Shown: positions 40,601 through 46,094, counted from the stretch's first letter. The stretch is DNA of 64,000 bases from Prevotella sp. (GCA_024695815.1 JAILHK010000034.1:62001-126000), one strand, 5' to 3'. Numbers and translations are program-made. The notes: a model not told the origin generated them from the letters alone.

Positions 40601-41440
40601 CTGTGAGGCTTTTGCATAGGCTTCCTTTTCTTTTTTAGAAAGTTCTTGCATTTCCTTTTTGGTATCTTCTATCTGCTCTTCGATAGATCTTTCGCCAGAA
40701 ATATCAATGCCGAGGTCAAGCATCGTACTCTTGAACCTCTCATTATCCACCATCTGATCGTTGAAGTTCTGTGCTTCGTCAGCCTGGTTGACATCTGAGT
40801 ATTCTTGTCCCGTGGTGGTAACATATTTATCCTCCCAAGAACCTGTCTCAGCATTAAACGACTTCTTTACGCGAAGATTCTTGTTACGGCCTGCGCCAGC
40901 TTCACCAATGCCAGTTGTGGCCATATTCTTCACTCCTTCATCGAACTTGTCAATACCCTTTGTGGCATTCTGAATAGCACCCTTTGCGTTTCCGATGGTC
41001 ATATTCATGGCCATTTCTTCCTGCCACGTTGGCTTATAGCCACCACTCTGCTGAGGCTGAGCTGCTTCTGCAGGTTTTGTTTGTGGTTGAGTCTGAGCTT
41101 GTGGCTTCGGTTTCTCCACATTGAGATTAGACGCCATCGTCCTTGCAGTGGCATCCATGCTCTCGATAGTAGCCATCGGGTTATTGGTTGGAATATTAGG
41201 CTTCGCCTGTGGTTGTGGTGCTGCGAAGTCGCTACTTATTGCGTTATAGAAATCATCCTCAGAACCTATCTCTTGGTCACTAAAAACACCACTACTGATA
41301 AGGTTTTGATGGAACTGACGCGATGTGTTCTCGTCCTTAATAGCTGCCTTAAATTCGTCAAGGCTTCCAATCTGTTGGTCTGTTACCTTACCACTATTGA
41401 TAAGATTGTGGTAAAGTTGCTCTCTTTTATCTTGTGCCAT
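25673..41440 (-). CDS. Giant polyvalent protein: ParB-like, Strawberry-notch helicase, two zincins
   Basis: 5,255 residues, ATG at 41440. Residues 5-75 hold two copies of a 35-residue repeat (LYHNLINSGKVTDQQIGS / FHQNLISSGVFSDQEIGS). About 1330-1480 resembles the DdrB-type ParB fold (VIQGNGRRN). A Pro/Gly/Glu-rich linker (about 2010-2150) leads to a Strawberry-notch SF2 helicase: Walker A GDMTGVGKGR (about 2260), DESH (about 2397), SAT (about 2428), QMRGRIDRTGQ (about 2805). Two related zincins follow: HELIH (about 3597) and HEMIH (about 3945). The C-terminus (MARNMARDWTHF, about 4658) resembles LPD38. No methylase NPPY motif was seen, unlike P1 DarB. Such proteins are thought to enter the cell with phage DNA. 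Roles are inferred. Confidence 0.8.
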   Translation of the reverse strand: MAQDKREQLYHNLINSGKVTDQQIGSLDEFKAAIKDENTSRQFHQNLISSGVFSDQEIGSEDDFYNAISSDFAAPQPQAKPNIPTNNPMATIESMDATARTMASNLNVEKPKPQAQTQPQTKPAEAAQPQQSGGYKPTWQEEMAMNMTIGNAKGAIQNATKGIDKFDEGVKNMATTGIGEAGAGRNKNLRVKKSFNAETGSWEDKYVTTTGQEYSDVNQADEAQNFNDQMVDNERFKSTMLDLGIDISGERSIEEQIEDTKKEMQELSKKEKEAYAKASQKYSTPIGGTTIGGVVVDGSYMAQNDKSIKEIRAARSLAAQRLTALEAERDNKGFGGGVWDVVSSESSMTFGLSDLNTSSAMLGLKKKMDEAKAKGVKPEFTDSEKSLMKSYLLNQEAQQLNNNRSWWYGAGQGFGQSLVFMKDFALTGGGFANLYKAGVNMGAKAGTKMVASELTKALTKNLGTKSAALVNKSMMVGSKVVGGAIGAEIGGTISANTIQAASTMAGIADRYSGELTVNKQGDINFEGGTNALKAAFFEELNRSGENASELVGPGIDSVFGKVAAKWAKTAIGKNITNFVTKFTDNKVWKAGEKTLNFLGVQSVFGEGFEEEYGMARTAILNAVTGDEYDPNAESITDLHTQLDTWAKTGLTSGILRAPQIMASGYQQAHYYGLKYNLNTTDKGMRDTFDDVERYRAIKDMLDNAENKDFANTLNNAISHAGLSAEEKKAVVMYASDLIALRGFNIGNAVAAANGVYNTPRVDSYRITGNTIEELDEKGNVLSTHEYNNRDEMKAAHYKMLNDRLQKDMMSDKYILSVRPGNQYNMILQEFCGETGAQPEEVENAMEKDPMKRTDEEQKMILAFSKKMHEAAFDNSELHEEQSAQDGSSVADAEAIDYDSSDGTDGMEIKTGFEGAKVSRDKLFERNETLAQEVMQREQQDLSHQEIISALDWATDEERAILIDYYNQKARYESYMNRKSDKLAEAAANTRERNTFKGTINGQKKDINIMAVTDGENSYNLVSGNIQTDNDGNVISSDSGLILAVDANGDIVQLGTDSHLVVSETPIRLDQFQLAELERLQNEESAKLGAMDEEQPIIESEQPSGVEVEGAPTTDAAPTEEVVADDADVEQTTAMSRIPVGEDGQPQYEQASNEDTYNALVEQAGEENVPALVQSMINESEANLANLQKTQEKQQKGELKGKTLQEKIAEMQETKNAIEAEQGRLQYWQNVLNVPATRQVEAPAQPVQPTPPTEPIDENVPEYRYDTPEAARGRGYKVVEGQRIDRQEEKPVPQGMEVEVQYSTKDKVKGHLTVSELGDVQGSHLTNGQTNDKHFIPEAQPKAEFGADRQAAAQANASEANFRPELMLTFNGTQSAYSGSATQTNRRGEVIQGNGRRNLAEYIYAPGNEAVAKKYKEFLMAHAAELGTTAESIAQMEKPFAHIVLDVNDAEAIRLGQFTAADLETGGRKIPEVTPTVTKLGDNYTSFANIMLRHDDPDATLSERVEANVEEAVRWLNKGGYISDTEAKSLLEDKEAARQFAKDMLTDIIFNGANPDLRTMFYELPKNIQGAIVSSVGRELSVTGEASILKDLQESIQAFHELSTSSPQFAGVKGKNFEERYAAARAAANDWLRQINLDGSKNIGKYSNFAIELAMMYASLKDQKTLSNYLRQYYDLVNGSTRELGLFDAPATGEVLTKEQALKQIFGIDNGTEGNVPVADNPQSSQGGEETSPSTTESSEPRPTAEGTPHNTGGSEVNAPESGVEETPADKPQSEREKIISEHPLTVEDINSSNAGDAQKVLAKGYLDISNPYTTEMAKAAYLFIYNMKVATTSQVEQPQSETEKPITPTNETPKVEKPNVAETGTPSSTTAEIQPAGPTTNISPTQAAAQARLQAALTKLKKLAKNDKNSQTDAYSVDNLTPEQIAVMFEVVDAGAELGYTILDNTESKDGWVNQMRDFIGEQLKEATGYTDAEVRELIEDMWNYPYKVEGVMKTVGEWAAEKGINVNENNNGEQETGNMDDGVGDTGGVALGNTHERGTEPPVPGTGEGGTKQEETGGTSGVVEVPAGRGQNNGNGGRKHTKSEQGNMGLGLFDSPENQDQPGGRSQSGSMPTNNGGGLGANESGESGRATEVSSNGNSSGGGSLENSPKPQLVDISKEKTDYEASSSSEKKYAIGSVIPSGIVDSIRNAFKRLKEKFFQKSDTADFVREELGYKTKEEMFSAFESGKTTGLASEQVDAVALAIGKMKEGKSFIVGDMTGVGKGRTAAALIHWGIKHGKKVIFVTEKSKLFSDMYRDMSDIGQDYMPFITNKDAEADITDEDGKKVISRPKPSVQNALYDTAEDKLPKNEKGRQYDFVMTTYTQISGKDEEGSVKASQKRKDWLRLYAKDAILILDESHNASGESNTGRFFRELVQESAGTTFLSATYAKRPENMLLYAVKSSMSALNMPLNEMLQAIKEYGVSMQEIMAEALFKSGEMIRRERDMSGVKTTWTEPREIYSEEEYEKCRTTSDKTMSLVQDIIDFQHDYVDPLVKKQQEQYELQNQAAAKTGGVLTFVTNTSYKSQVSNVTNLMVFAMKAKKAAEMAIEQIKQGGKPIIAVHNTMESYVKELGDEIDTINFKPIFDKGVKFSLKYVITQKQLDENNRLKTINRVEFDAEDELDSAGAIALANLRSRIEEYIADNDKVELSLSPIDLIRHMMADAGYSCGEITGRKYQLERNQSGGYTKMPYKAKGKDVMRRFNGGSAKSPLPKEEQFDALIINDAGATGISGHASKNFGNQNPRKMIILQPNADVTKEVQMRGRIDRTGQVHRGEYFYVSSPIPAEQKLMMTLKKKLSSLDAQSTGTKDVSSNKVDAIDMDNKYGDEVCKNYLLEHLNDINSLLDKDTGLKRNDKTGEWEGHTGLLYDVLINIQRLPCAIQERVINELSQRYIDHIDYLNQNGINDLESTTMNLEATTIDKATFISGKDNESENEFAHDSSIERVEVNVLKKPMRSSDIKKKMKELDALDEDGLPKGGLTQQTDEKVAEAIEKKINERQERYNEQETKLEEKLRSEHPKKDEQTEEEWETMIQNWPSLVEMRRSHTADINTYKGELGDQQNTVYHAAMYLKPGRPYLVPLTDDISSDAALMYGRFLGFQTKNGDPRQVKAVFAVKDSRSMISIPVVNNSKTIQKIIDERGDLEIIALERTDFGEELPMGSRAKKWDEWWDKMIPKNTNRQIRFMITGNVLQACGSLGKYKGQIVTFTRKNKETGEITVERGMLLAENFDPENFKVRKAVEKKDVWEHYDEVKDEQSGVSCHREGSHMAIVFTKRKGQKLSEHPAMKDDVLKGLIMDGDLRPSKKDIACVVKEENVEKVLDHLHKEYGYSKEELFVMPDSTEKPDAIVRTNRPYQEIIEEFKDKYGSSKYSVSLKIKQMLKRYKMDINNDSLKEEIKEAVMLRQAYLRQEQAGKESNRLAWQVLIEDQYIEKLTASEDKDARERHMQIREAILEELEYRGFKGNAYHYQQGKLTLDDVKAMFDKMNDATTEEGKAKKVLFDKIMAKVGNLPMEIFMNEKLSNDIGGQAGGKVVEYNWKYMNADYIADQAKADTILHELIHTVTAYADRCVEEGYEHLLDSEMIDAINELHNIFNVIENNPIFEHDGIPAYGLTNVREMLSEAGSNSEFRADLKKVGLWAKLKAGILMFFGIKQNQTMPGAKEVNVYDQIIERLDYLIENFNEAAWNEYYKGTRYGNYGYKKMDAQKIDTTDPMEAIEQAAESWTGSQNLLNDSQSNNNGSGNDITLQPEKSYTNRHGVYREGLSEELQRLEKESKKADAQSSGIKLQQRVAATRRRINIIRAELSRRQKVREDLRKKYNIDKKGNITLENLAMMFNDLNNDERTGKIFNKVLAVLKRLKVDFRFTDSLEGGVNGGANPLINITFYNWDAQTQNIENQDKARILLHEMIHNVTSQVLLYYSKPLLRPLLSYSQISAARKLNAIYKEVKKQDPKNDKGDSYYGNISIFEMLAELANPKYRTALDNIKYNNTSIWQQIKDAIKKMLNLGNKDTSSSTSENIEDALDEILESYNSPINRLKHRAMRDIFDVANRVFGNGEDTVDFVEKLDNNENTNVFMDALNKAADSWNEDRNKLNADIDAANEYSAKQVYQQRIDTAGTVTTEAYQDSMVSLKVAQNAIAHDKDIPDSQNAYMAENLSHGKIKNEQDLFKAFHKDAIVEVVSRIMKKTGMGWHEIDRYLFAKHGLERNREFFVRDFIEKRSKQNIGKEPLNEGEDALYESILNRIETDFEDGVIDEEKRKKLIAKAPMEARYRWLDYIEDGWKSTKKDSYKELTDGNITFGQYLWRLTSFINNEITDYIPEEHDYSGFTAMYGNEDGEYDEVSVIADVETSEDIIGSGVDVLWEKIGAANKYSLEKYRQAGMKTDKQIDDVESMFNWYVPMRGFKEKRGEDMYQYINSRDTRGVQKTGSLMKHAKGRFSEADSPLATIFAMGYKAIVDCNRNIVKQHLWRLCNANQDNDLIILREAWVEQDANGDWEAVYPQITDDMSVEEIREEIKRFDNDMRDKKSIGLALPIRNTEHFDYKPADQSKRSEHIVEVMVNGDKKTMIVVGNPRMAQAINGLTKFSIGDNWLSKANAAAKNWMSQASTTYNITFMARNMARDWTHFTAILSAREGARYAAEAASYYTKSLPKMVGLFKKYRNGTIDESNELERDFKEFMDNGGTTGFVQMNKVQDIQKDMKNTIAAMKRNKAIKTTDGIITAVFNAVEAWNEAIENNARFATYRTSRHYAGRTKQRSAYDAKEVTVNFNKKGAGNVTAGFKSEKGRVRLAAELAGHSSQLLGEGKMFFNATIQALATIFKGFKNNDGTLNWKNIAKFTSIYALPPFAGAIMAAAVNKALMGLAGDDDDAYANLPEWVRRKNMCIYMGWVPGIEEILTDKDSPAWLKKMFHGSFLTLPIGQEMAAFYGLGDMIAGWTINPDLIPVNQSVSNELTGFLNVFSPVDFETPISSKEGIGSTLPSLVGRVSTVGAPIVAVGENLSWMGTRIFMEDNFPHQQYVPEYKMVFNSTNKTFVAISKGLNDITGGDDVNRGYIQINPGTMQYITEQYLGGPGKFFANTLSIARDAKEMIKSDGEPDFNIRKVEVVKAFLQQGDDRTDYKRQQAKYKNYRDEAREREAHIKGYKKDMATNPYHSMKYHELTSGVDYARMKLIKSVDKNLKKLNDDAINAKSVSSRKEKRDAYNRLLKDVVERLDNMNE

Positions 41441-41464
41441 ATCTGGTTATAATTTGTTCTTTAT

Positions 41465-42337
41465 TTATTTAGGAAGGAGTGATGTTTTGCCACCTTTGCT
41501 GTTTCCAGGAAGAAGACTTGTTGCGACTTTTTTACCGCCGCCACCACCACTATTGCCGACATGATGTGTTTTCTTGGTAACGGTCCTTTCTGTTCCAATC
41601 TTGTTACCAAACTCGTCAAGTGTGTAGTCTTCATCAATGGTAAACGTACTCTCAGTGTCTTGCCCAACCTTGTTAGCGCGGATAAGGTTTGCTCTTGCAG
41701 CGATCCTTCTCGTCTCACCATCATATTCTTCTTGCGTAATCTTATGTTCTGCAAGCTTTTTGTTAAGCTCTAACTGTTCCCTACGCAAATCCTCCATATA
41801 CTTTTCCTTCTTCTCGTTCAACTCGTATTGCTTCTGCAGTCTCTCGTTCTGCTTTCTACGAATATCAAGAGATTCTTTCTGATATGCAGTCTGTGCTTTA
41901 AGGTTTTCGATAGATGCAAGCTGTTGCCTCCTAGCTTGTTGGTACGCATAGTAACGTGCATTGTTAGCATCGCGCCTGTCTCGTTCTTTTTCGTACCTCT
42001 GCTTTTCATCAACCGCCATATTGTTTGTAATCTGCATGGCAGGAGCGCCGTTATATGCGGTTACTACATTGGCAATATGCCTTCCTGCATCAGCAAGGGC
42101 AAATAGCTTTTGGTTCGCAACACTGGCTTTTCTATATTTCTCTTCCATTGCGGGAGGTGTAAAAAGGCTATTGATGTAGTCTGCACCTGCCGTATCTGTT
42201 CCACCAATATAGAGTGGAACATTAGTAGAACCTTGGACTGGCGTACCACCATTCTGTGCGGTAGCTTGTGGGGTAACTACTTGTTGCCCCATTGGTTTTA
42301 TTGGTTCTACTTTTTTGAAATCAAATAGATTTGGCAT
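41465..42337 (-). CDS. Coiled-coil internal virion/ejection-type protein
   Basis: 290 residues from ATG 42337 (MPNLFDFKKVEPI); the track's extra 21 residues read through promoter P4. After a Gln/Pro linker there is a long alpha-helical coiled coil (DEKQRYEKERDRRDANNARYYAYQQARRQQLASIENLKAQ and onward to residue 215), rich in Gln, Arg and Ala, then a Gly-rich end (GNSGGGGGKKVATSLLPGNSKGG). These properties fit phage ejection proteins that leave the head with DNA. It is 25 bp upstream of the giant gene and is the only gene before it in the P4 operon, so the two are probably co-expressed and may be partners. Confidence 0.55.
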   Translation of the reverse strand: MPNLFDFKKVEPIKPMGQQVVTPQATAQNGGTPVQGSTNVPLYIGGTDTAGADYINSLFTPPAMEEKYRKASVANQKLFALADAGRHIANVVTAYNGAPAMQITNNMAVDEKQRYEKERDRRDANNARYYAYQQARRQQLASIENLKAQTAYQKESLDIRRKQNERLQKQYELNEKKEKYMEDLRREQLELNKKLAEHKITQEEYDGETRRIAARANLIRANKVGQDTESTFTIDEDYTLDEFGNKIGTERTVTKKTHHVGNSGGGGGKKVATSLLPGNSKGGKTSLLPK

Positions 42338-42356
42338 AATAAAACGTTTTATGCGG

Positions 42357-42393
42357 CAAAAATAGGATGAAAACAAACAATTCATTCCGTGTT
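42357..42393 (-). promoter_or_regulatory. Phage late promoter P4 (AACACGGAA-N20-TATTTTTG)
   Basis: Minus-strand AACACGGAA (42393-42385), 20 nt, TATTTTTG (42364-42357), about 20 bp before the ATG at 42337. It heads the two-gene operon that includes the 15.8-kb gene. Confidence 0.75.
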
Positions 42394-42448
42394 TTAACAT
42401 TCACAATGTTATAATTATTTAAAGTTATTTGCTATCATTTGTTGCCTA

Positions 42449-42480
42449 TTTGTTAAACATATGTTAAGTTTTTAAATTTG
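42449..42480 (+). promoter_or_regulatory. Host-type promoter (TTTG-N20-TAAATTTG)
   Basis: TTTG at 42449-42452, 20 nt, then TAAATTTG at 42473-42480, a perfect match to the host consensus. The expected transcription start is at or within 2 nt of the ATG at 42485, suggesting a leaderless message. Confidence 0.65.
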
Positions 42481-42484
42481 TGGC

Positions 42485-43006
42485 ATGAAGTACGACTATG
42501 ATATATCCAGACAACTACAAGACGACCTTATAAAAGCTTATAATAAGGTTGCACACCTATGTTGGTCACAGGCAGAGGCCTACCAAAAGACCGTTATTCA
42601 GCCTGCGCCAAGGTTCTACGTGAGTCCAAAGCAAGCGCTGCAGATTATATCACCCATGGTTAAGGGTGACTTTAGTCGGGTTGAACTCATGCGTCCGATT
42701 AAGAAGCGTATGTATTATGCTTTATATGATGTGGTTGTAAAGTTGTCGGAAAAAAGACAATTTGTTGGAAAGTCTCTTTTCTACATCTTGCAATTTGCTG
42801 TGTTGTCGCCGGCACCAGAGTTCTATATTTCCCCGGTCAACTTCTCTCTTATCCGTGCAGGAATGATTAAGGGCACAATATCTGATGATGGTCGCCCCAT
42901 GAAAACGGAAGCACAGAAACGATCCTACGAGAAGTTGAAGAAGAAACGTAAAGAGCTTCGTGAATACAGAGAGAAAATGAAGATGCTCAAAATGACGCCT
43001 CTGTAA
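42485..43006 (+). CDS. Hypothetical protein with duplicated PAPxFYxSP motif
   Basis: 173 residues, basic. Two copies of the same segment are present: QPAPRFYVSPKQALQII at about residue 38 and SPAPEFYISPVNFSLIR at about 108, each followed by a basic helical stretch (MVKGD / MIKGT). The C-terminal 40 residues are a Lys/Arg/Glu helix (KKRKELREYREKMKMLK). It is the only plus-strand gene in this region, has its own host-type promoter, and its end overlaps the end of the terminase gene by 20 nt, tail to tail. Basic end and early-type promoter suggest nucleic-acid binding in the lysogen or early phase; function unknown. Confidence 0.55.
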   Translation: MKYDYDISRQLQDDLIKAYNKVAHLCWSQAEAYQKTVIQPAPRFYVSPKQALQIISPMVKGDFSRVELMRPIKKRMYYALYDVVVKLSEKRQFVGKSLFYILQFAVLSPAPEFYISPVNFSLIRAGMIKGTISDDGRPMKTEAQKRSYEKLKKKRKELREYREKMKMLKMTPL

Positions 43007-45149
43007 GCTCTCTAGTTTCCCTCTTTCGTTCAATTACCGTACCCCACGATGGTTTATATGGAGTAGCATTAAAGGCTACCCATAGTCCTATTGCTGTACT
43101 CATAAGAATATCATCATGCTTTCCGCTGCCGACTTTATTTCCCATGGATCCATCTTCCCTACGCTCATACCATCTTAATTCCTTATACATTTCCGCGTCA
43201 GGCTCTTCCCATAATTTATCGTCAACGCATGCTATAAGGTTATCAATTATCCATCCCTTTGTAAGCTTGTTGGTTTGGAATCCGTAAACAGGCTTGATGC
43301 CCTCAGATGTCGCTTCTGGTTCTTTTGTTCTTTGATATAGGTTAGGGTAGTAGCCGGCAATCTCTTCGATGATTGTTCCGAAGTGATCACCCTCTGTATT
43401 ATTCTCACGTTCCCTATCAGCCGTGTTACTCTCGATGATTAGAGTGGCATCATCATAGTAGTGAGCAAGAGCTGCTGCAGTCCATGCGAGAATATCGTGA
43501 CGGACATGCCCCCTCCACCTTGCAACAACCCTCGGTCTGCCTTTTACCTCTGGGCATAGTCCCATTTGGTCAATAACAGTCATAACGGTATAGTCTGAGG
43601 TATCTGACTTACCACCAATATCCACAGAAACAAGATACCTATTCTTTACATGGAAGATGTGGTTATTAGGTGTGGCCCAAATCTTTAAATCACCTTGGTT
43701 GTCGTTTCTAAAGTTGATTTTTGCGTTAAGATATACGTTATCGTTGCGCCTTTCAAATGGTGGAAGTACGATATTTGCGTAATACTTAGGAGGCCCTGGC
43801 TTGCATTCCTCTTTCAGTGCATCAATTGAATAAGGGTCAAAGACAAGGTTGCCGGAGTTACGGAAGGCTTCTTCGGGGTCTATTGGTGCTTCGGTAGCCA
43901 TGTGGGCATGGTCTCTGTGCTTATTGCGCTCTATTCTATACCAGTTGATAGCTTCAAAACATGCACCAAGCTTCCACATCTTCCAAAAGAACTTACCAGT
44001 TTCACGATAACCAGGAGGGCATTGCTCATTATTTCTATTCTCCCATAACCATGTGGCAAATTCCTCTTGTTGCTTCTCGTTAAAGCCCTTATCTCCCTTT
44101 GGTTCCATATCGTTCTCGATCATAAAGAACGGAATGAAAAGAAAGCGGTATGCAGATGTAGAGTTTTCTTTCATGGCATCTTGGCATAGGTCATAGAAGA
44201 AGCCACTATTACCCATACCGGTACTTTCGAATACCTCAATCTCGTCTGGAAGTCCGATAAGTGACTGCGAAGCTGCAGAAAGCACACCCTCTGGGTCATG
44301 CTCTGGTGTCTTTTTCCATATAGCAACCTCTGAATAGTGCAGGCACTTGTAGTTATCACCACGAAGCTTCTCATAGTTCTCGAACGATGCTACAGAAATA
44401 ACGTTACTACGAACAGCAAAACGCCCGTCAGAGACGATAAAGTCAGAGTCAGAACCCTCATAAGGCAACATCTTGAACTTTGTTCCAGGAAGTCCCAACG
44501 TCCATCCTTGTTGAGACTCGATAGCCTTACGATACATAGCCTTAATCTTCTTTGATGTAGAACCAACCTGTGTTACCACGGCTGCATTCCAACCATTCGG
44601 GTGTCTGTAGTCCTGCATCCACTTGATATACATCTGAACAAGGGTAGAACCGCCCCACTGACGAGCCTTAAGAAGAACGACACGAATAGGTATTCCTGCC
44701 TTTCTCATGCCCTCTAGGACGGCAATCAAGACCCTCTGAGCATATCTAAGACGGAAAGGCGTAAGATTACCGGTTATCTTATGCACAATCTTATCCGTCA
44801 TAAACATGGCAAACTCGGGGTCGTCAATAAAGCGAGCCTGGAACAGTGCTTCTATAACGTCCATATGGTAATCTTCATCGTAATCACGGCCCATGCCATT
44901 CTCCACATACTTCTGAATACTACCATACCTAAGAACCTCATTCCAAATCACTGTCTCTAAGGTCTCTTTCGGCACCCACATGTCTTTTATCAAGTCCTCA
45001 CCAATGTAAAGGTCTGGAATTGTCACATGCACCCTGTCACCTTCCTTAAAACCATAGCAATTGAAGCCGGTAAATGGATCGTAAGGGCCAAATATCTCTT
45101 GCCTTCGCCTGTTATTCTCTGCTATTAACTCTCGTATCTCTTGATTCAT
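42987..45149 (-). CDS. Terminase large subunit
   Basis: 720 residues. The ATPase part shows a variant Walker A (LLKARQWGGSTLVQ, about residue 163), a Walker B-like LHYSEVAIW (about 270) and the coupling motif ESTGMGN (about 312). The nuclease part shows the first Asp in VSVDIGG (about 510), Glu in LIIESN (about 575) and the final acidic motif KHDDILMSTAI (about 690). It packages DNA through the portal and cuts it. The start ATG overlaps the stop of the rhomboid-like gene (ATGA). It is not next to the portal gene, which is unusual. No small terminase was recognised. Confidence 0.9.
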   Translation of the reverse strand: MNQEIRELIAENNRRRQEIFGPYDPFTGFNCYGFKEGDRVHVTIPDLYIGEDLIKDMWVPKETLETVIWNEVLRYGSIQKYVENGMGRDYDEDYHMDVIEALFQARFIDDPEFAMFMTDKIVHKITGNLTPFRLRYAQRVLIAVLEGMRKAGIPIRVVLLKARQWGGSTLVQMYIKWMQDYRHPNGWNAAVVTQVGSTSKKIKAMYRKAIESQQGWTLGLPGTKFKMLPYEGSDSDFIVSDGRFAVRSNVISVASFENYEKLRGDNYKCLHYSEVAIWKKTPEHDPEGVLSAASQSLIGLPDEIEVFESTGMGNSGFFYDLCQDAMKENSTSAYRFLFIPFFMIENDMEPKGDKGFNEKQQEEFATWLWENRNNEQCPPGYRETGKFFWKMWKLGACFEAINWYRIERNKHRDHAHMATEAPIDPEEAFRNSGNLVFDPYSIDALKEECKPGPPKYYANIVLPPFERRNDNVYLNAKINFRNDNQGDLKIWATPNNHIFHVKNRYLVSVDIGGKSDTSDYTVMTVIDQMGLCPEVKGRPRVVARWRGHVRHDILAWTAAALAHYYDDATLIIESNTADRERENNTEGDHFGTIIEEIAGYYPNLYQRTKEPEATSEGIKPVYGFQTNKLTKGWIIDNLIACVDDKLWEEPDAEMYKELRWYERREDGSMGNKVGSGKHDDILMSTAIGLWVAFNATPYKPSWGTVIERKRETRELTEASF

Positions 45150-45592
45150 ACCTTACTCTTTCGTGTAATACCTATCAAATAACCACCAAATAGGCAGTAA
45201 AGGTGAATAAACGCATTAACATGGGGAAGCATGAACGAAAGCGCCAAAAACCACTTGTTGTTCCAAATCATATCCTTAAAACGATGGACCTTACCCCATG
45301 ATATTCCAACCATACAAAACAACACACCACTAAAACCCATGGTCGGCTCACTCATGAAACATGGGAGAAACGAACATATCACAGCACACAAATAAGACAA
45401 AACAAGGTGCATCCTCGTCCGAATCATCCAAAAACATAAGATATTCGCCAATAGATGATATATGTTGGCATGGCTCAAAGGATAAAGAACATGCCCCCAA
45501 AAATTATCACAAGGAAAAGAAAATGCCGGAAGAAAAAAGTAAAATATTACCAGAACAACCGACAAAACTAACTTCTTCTTCCACCAACGCAT
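45146..45592 (-). CDS. Rhomboid-like intramembrane serine protease
   Basis: 148 residues, nearly all membrane (about five helices). The rhomboid signature set can be read: HANIYHLLAN gives HxxxxHxxxN (helix 2), TMGFSGVLFCMVG gives the GxSG motif with the nucleophile Ser (helix 4), and VNAFIHLYCLFGGYLIG gives the catalytic His followed by a GxxxG-like helix 6. The length is below the usual 180-270, giving a minimal core. It sits between spanin and terminase, with a 25-nt overlap upstream and ATGA overlap downstream. Cleavage targets might be membrane phage or host proteins. Loss of activity is possible. Confidence 0.7.
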   Translation of the reverse strand: MRWWKKKLVLSVVLVIFYFFLPAFSFPCDNFWGHVLYPLSHANIYHLLANILCFWMIRTRMHLVLSYLCAVICSFLPCFMSEPTMGFSGVLFCMVGISWGKVHRFKDMIWNNKWFLALSFMLPHVNAFIHLYCLFGGYLIGITRKSKV

Positions 45593-45954
45593 AACCTAAA
45601 TACTGAATAAAACAACAATATGAACAACAAAACCATCATCGTCTCGCCGTAGGCGATCTTTTTTTTCTGCCACCACGTCAGTTCCTTCTCTACTGGATAA
45701 GGAATACTGTCACGCTTGACAAAACTATCGGTAACAATCCTATCCCTCCACCTATCCCTAAACTCTGTACGCCATTTAGTAATACGTATAGTATCATTCA
45801 TACGCTCAGAAGAAACAGAATCATGGATATATACACTATCCCACGAAACAAAAGAGTCAGTACGAGTAATATACTCAGTGTGTACCTCAGGAACATAACG
45901 GATCGTCCTACAACTGCATAAGAACAATAACACAAACAAAATTGTATAACGCAT
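45568..45954 (-). CDS. Unimolecular spanin candidate (lipoprotein plus C-terminal TM)
   Basis: 128 residues. It begins with a lipoprotein signal (MRYTILFVLLFLCSC, lipobox Leu-Cys-Ser-Cys) and ends with a transmembrane helix (TMMVLLFILLFYSVFRLCVG) preceded by WWQKKK. The periplasmic stretch between (about 70 residues) is beta-rich and charged (RITKWRTEFRDRWRDRIV). An outer-membrane-type lipid anchor at one end and inner-membrane helix at the other in one chain is the u-spanin design of phage T1 gp11. Such proteins fuse the two membranes at the last step of lysis. The rhomboid-like gene overlaps its end by 25 nt. Confidence 0.6.
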   Translation of the reverse strand: MRYTILFVLLFLCSCRTIRYVPEVHTEYITRTDSFVSWDSVYIHDSVSSERMNDTIRITKWRTEFRDRWRDRIVTDSFVKRDSIPYPVEKELTWWQKKKIAYGETMMVLLFILLFYSVFRLCVGGRRS

Positions 45955-45990
45955 AAAATTCAGTTAAATGATACTTAAAGGGTAACTATA

Positions 45991-46068
45991 CCCCGGGGGC
46001 CTAGAAAAGGACATTTGTGTTTGTGTCTTTTTCTGCTGTACCTTGCGCGGGTGGTCATGCCCCCGGGG
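45991..46068. repeat. GC-rich inverted repeats (CCCCGGGGGC / GCCCCCGGGG)
   Basis: CCCCGGGGGC (45991-46000) and its exact inverse GCCCCCGGGG (46059-46068) are 58 bp apart and each is itself near-palindromic. They stand in otherwise AT-rich DNA between the spanin and ejection-type genes and 0.9 kb from the terminase gene. A packaging (cos/pac) or transcript-structuring role is possible. Confidence 0.5.
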
Positions 46069-46094
46069 GGCTTGGGGTCGCCATGTTCCCCACA

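Noticed and set aside
25673-41440. Methyltransferase domain in the giant protein, as in P1 DarB
   Set aside because: No NPPY/DPPY motif or SAM-binding FxGxG pattern was seen.
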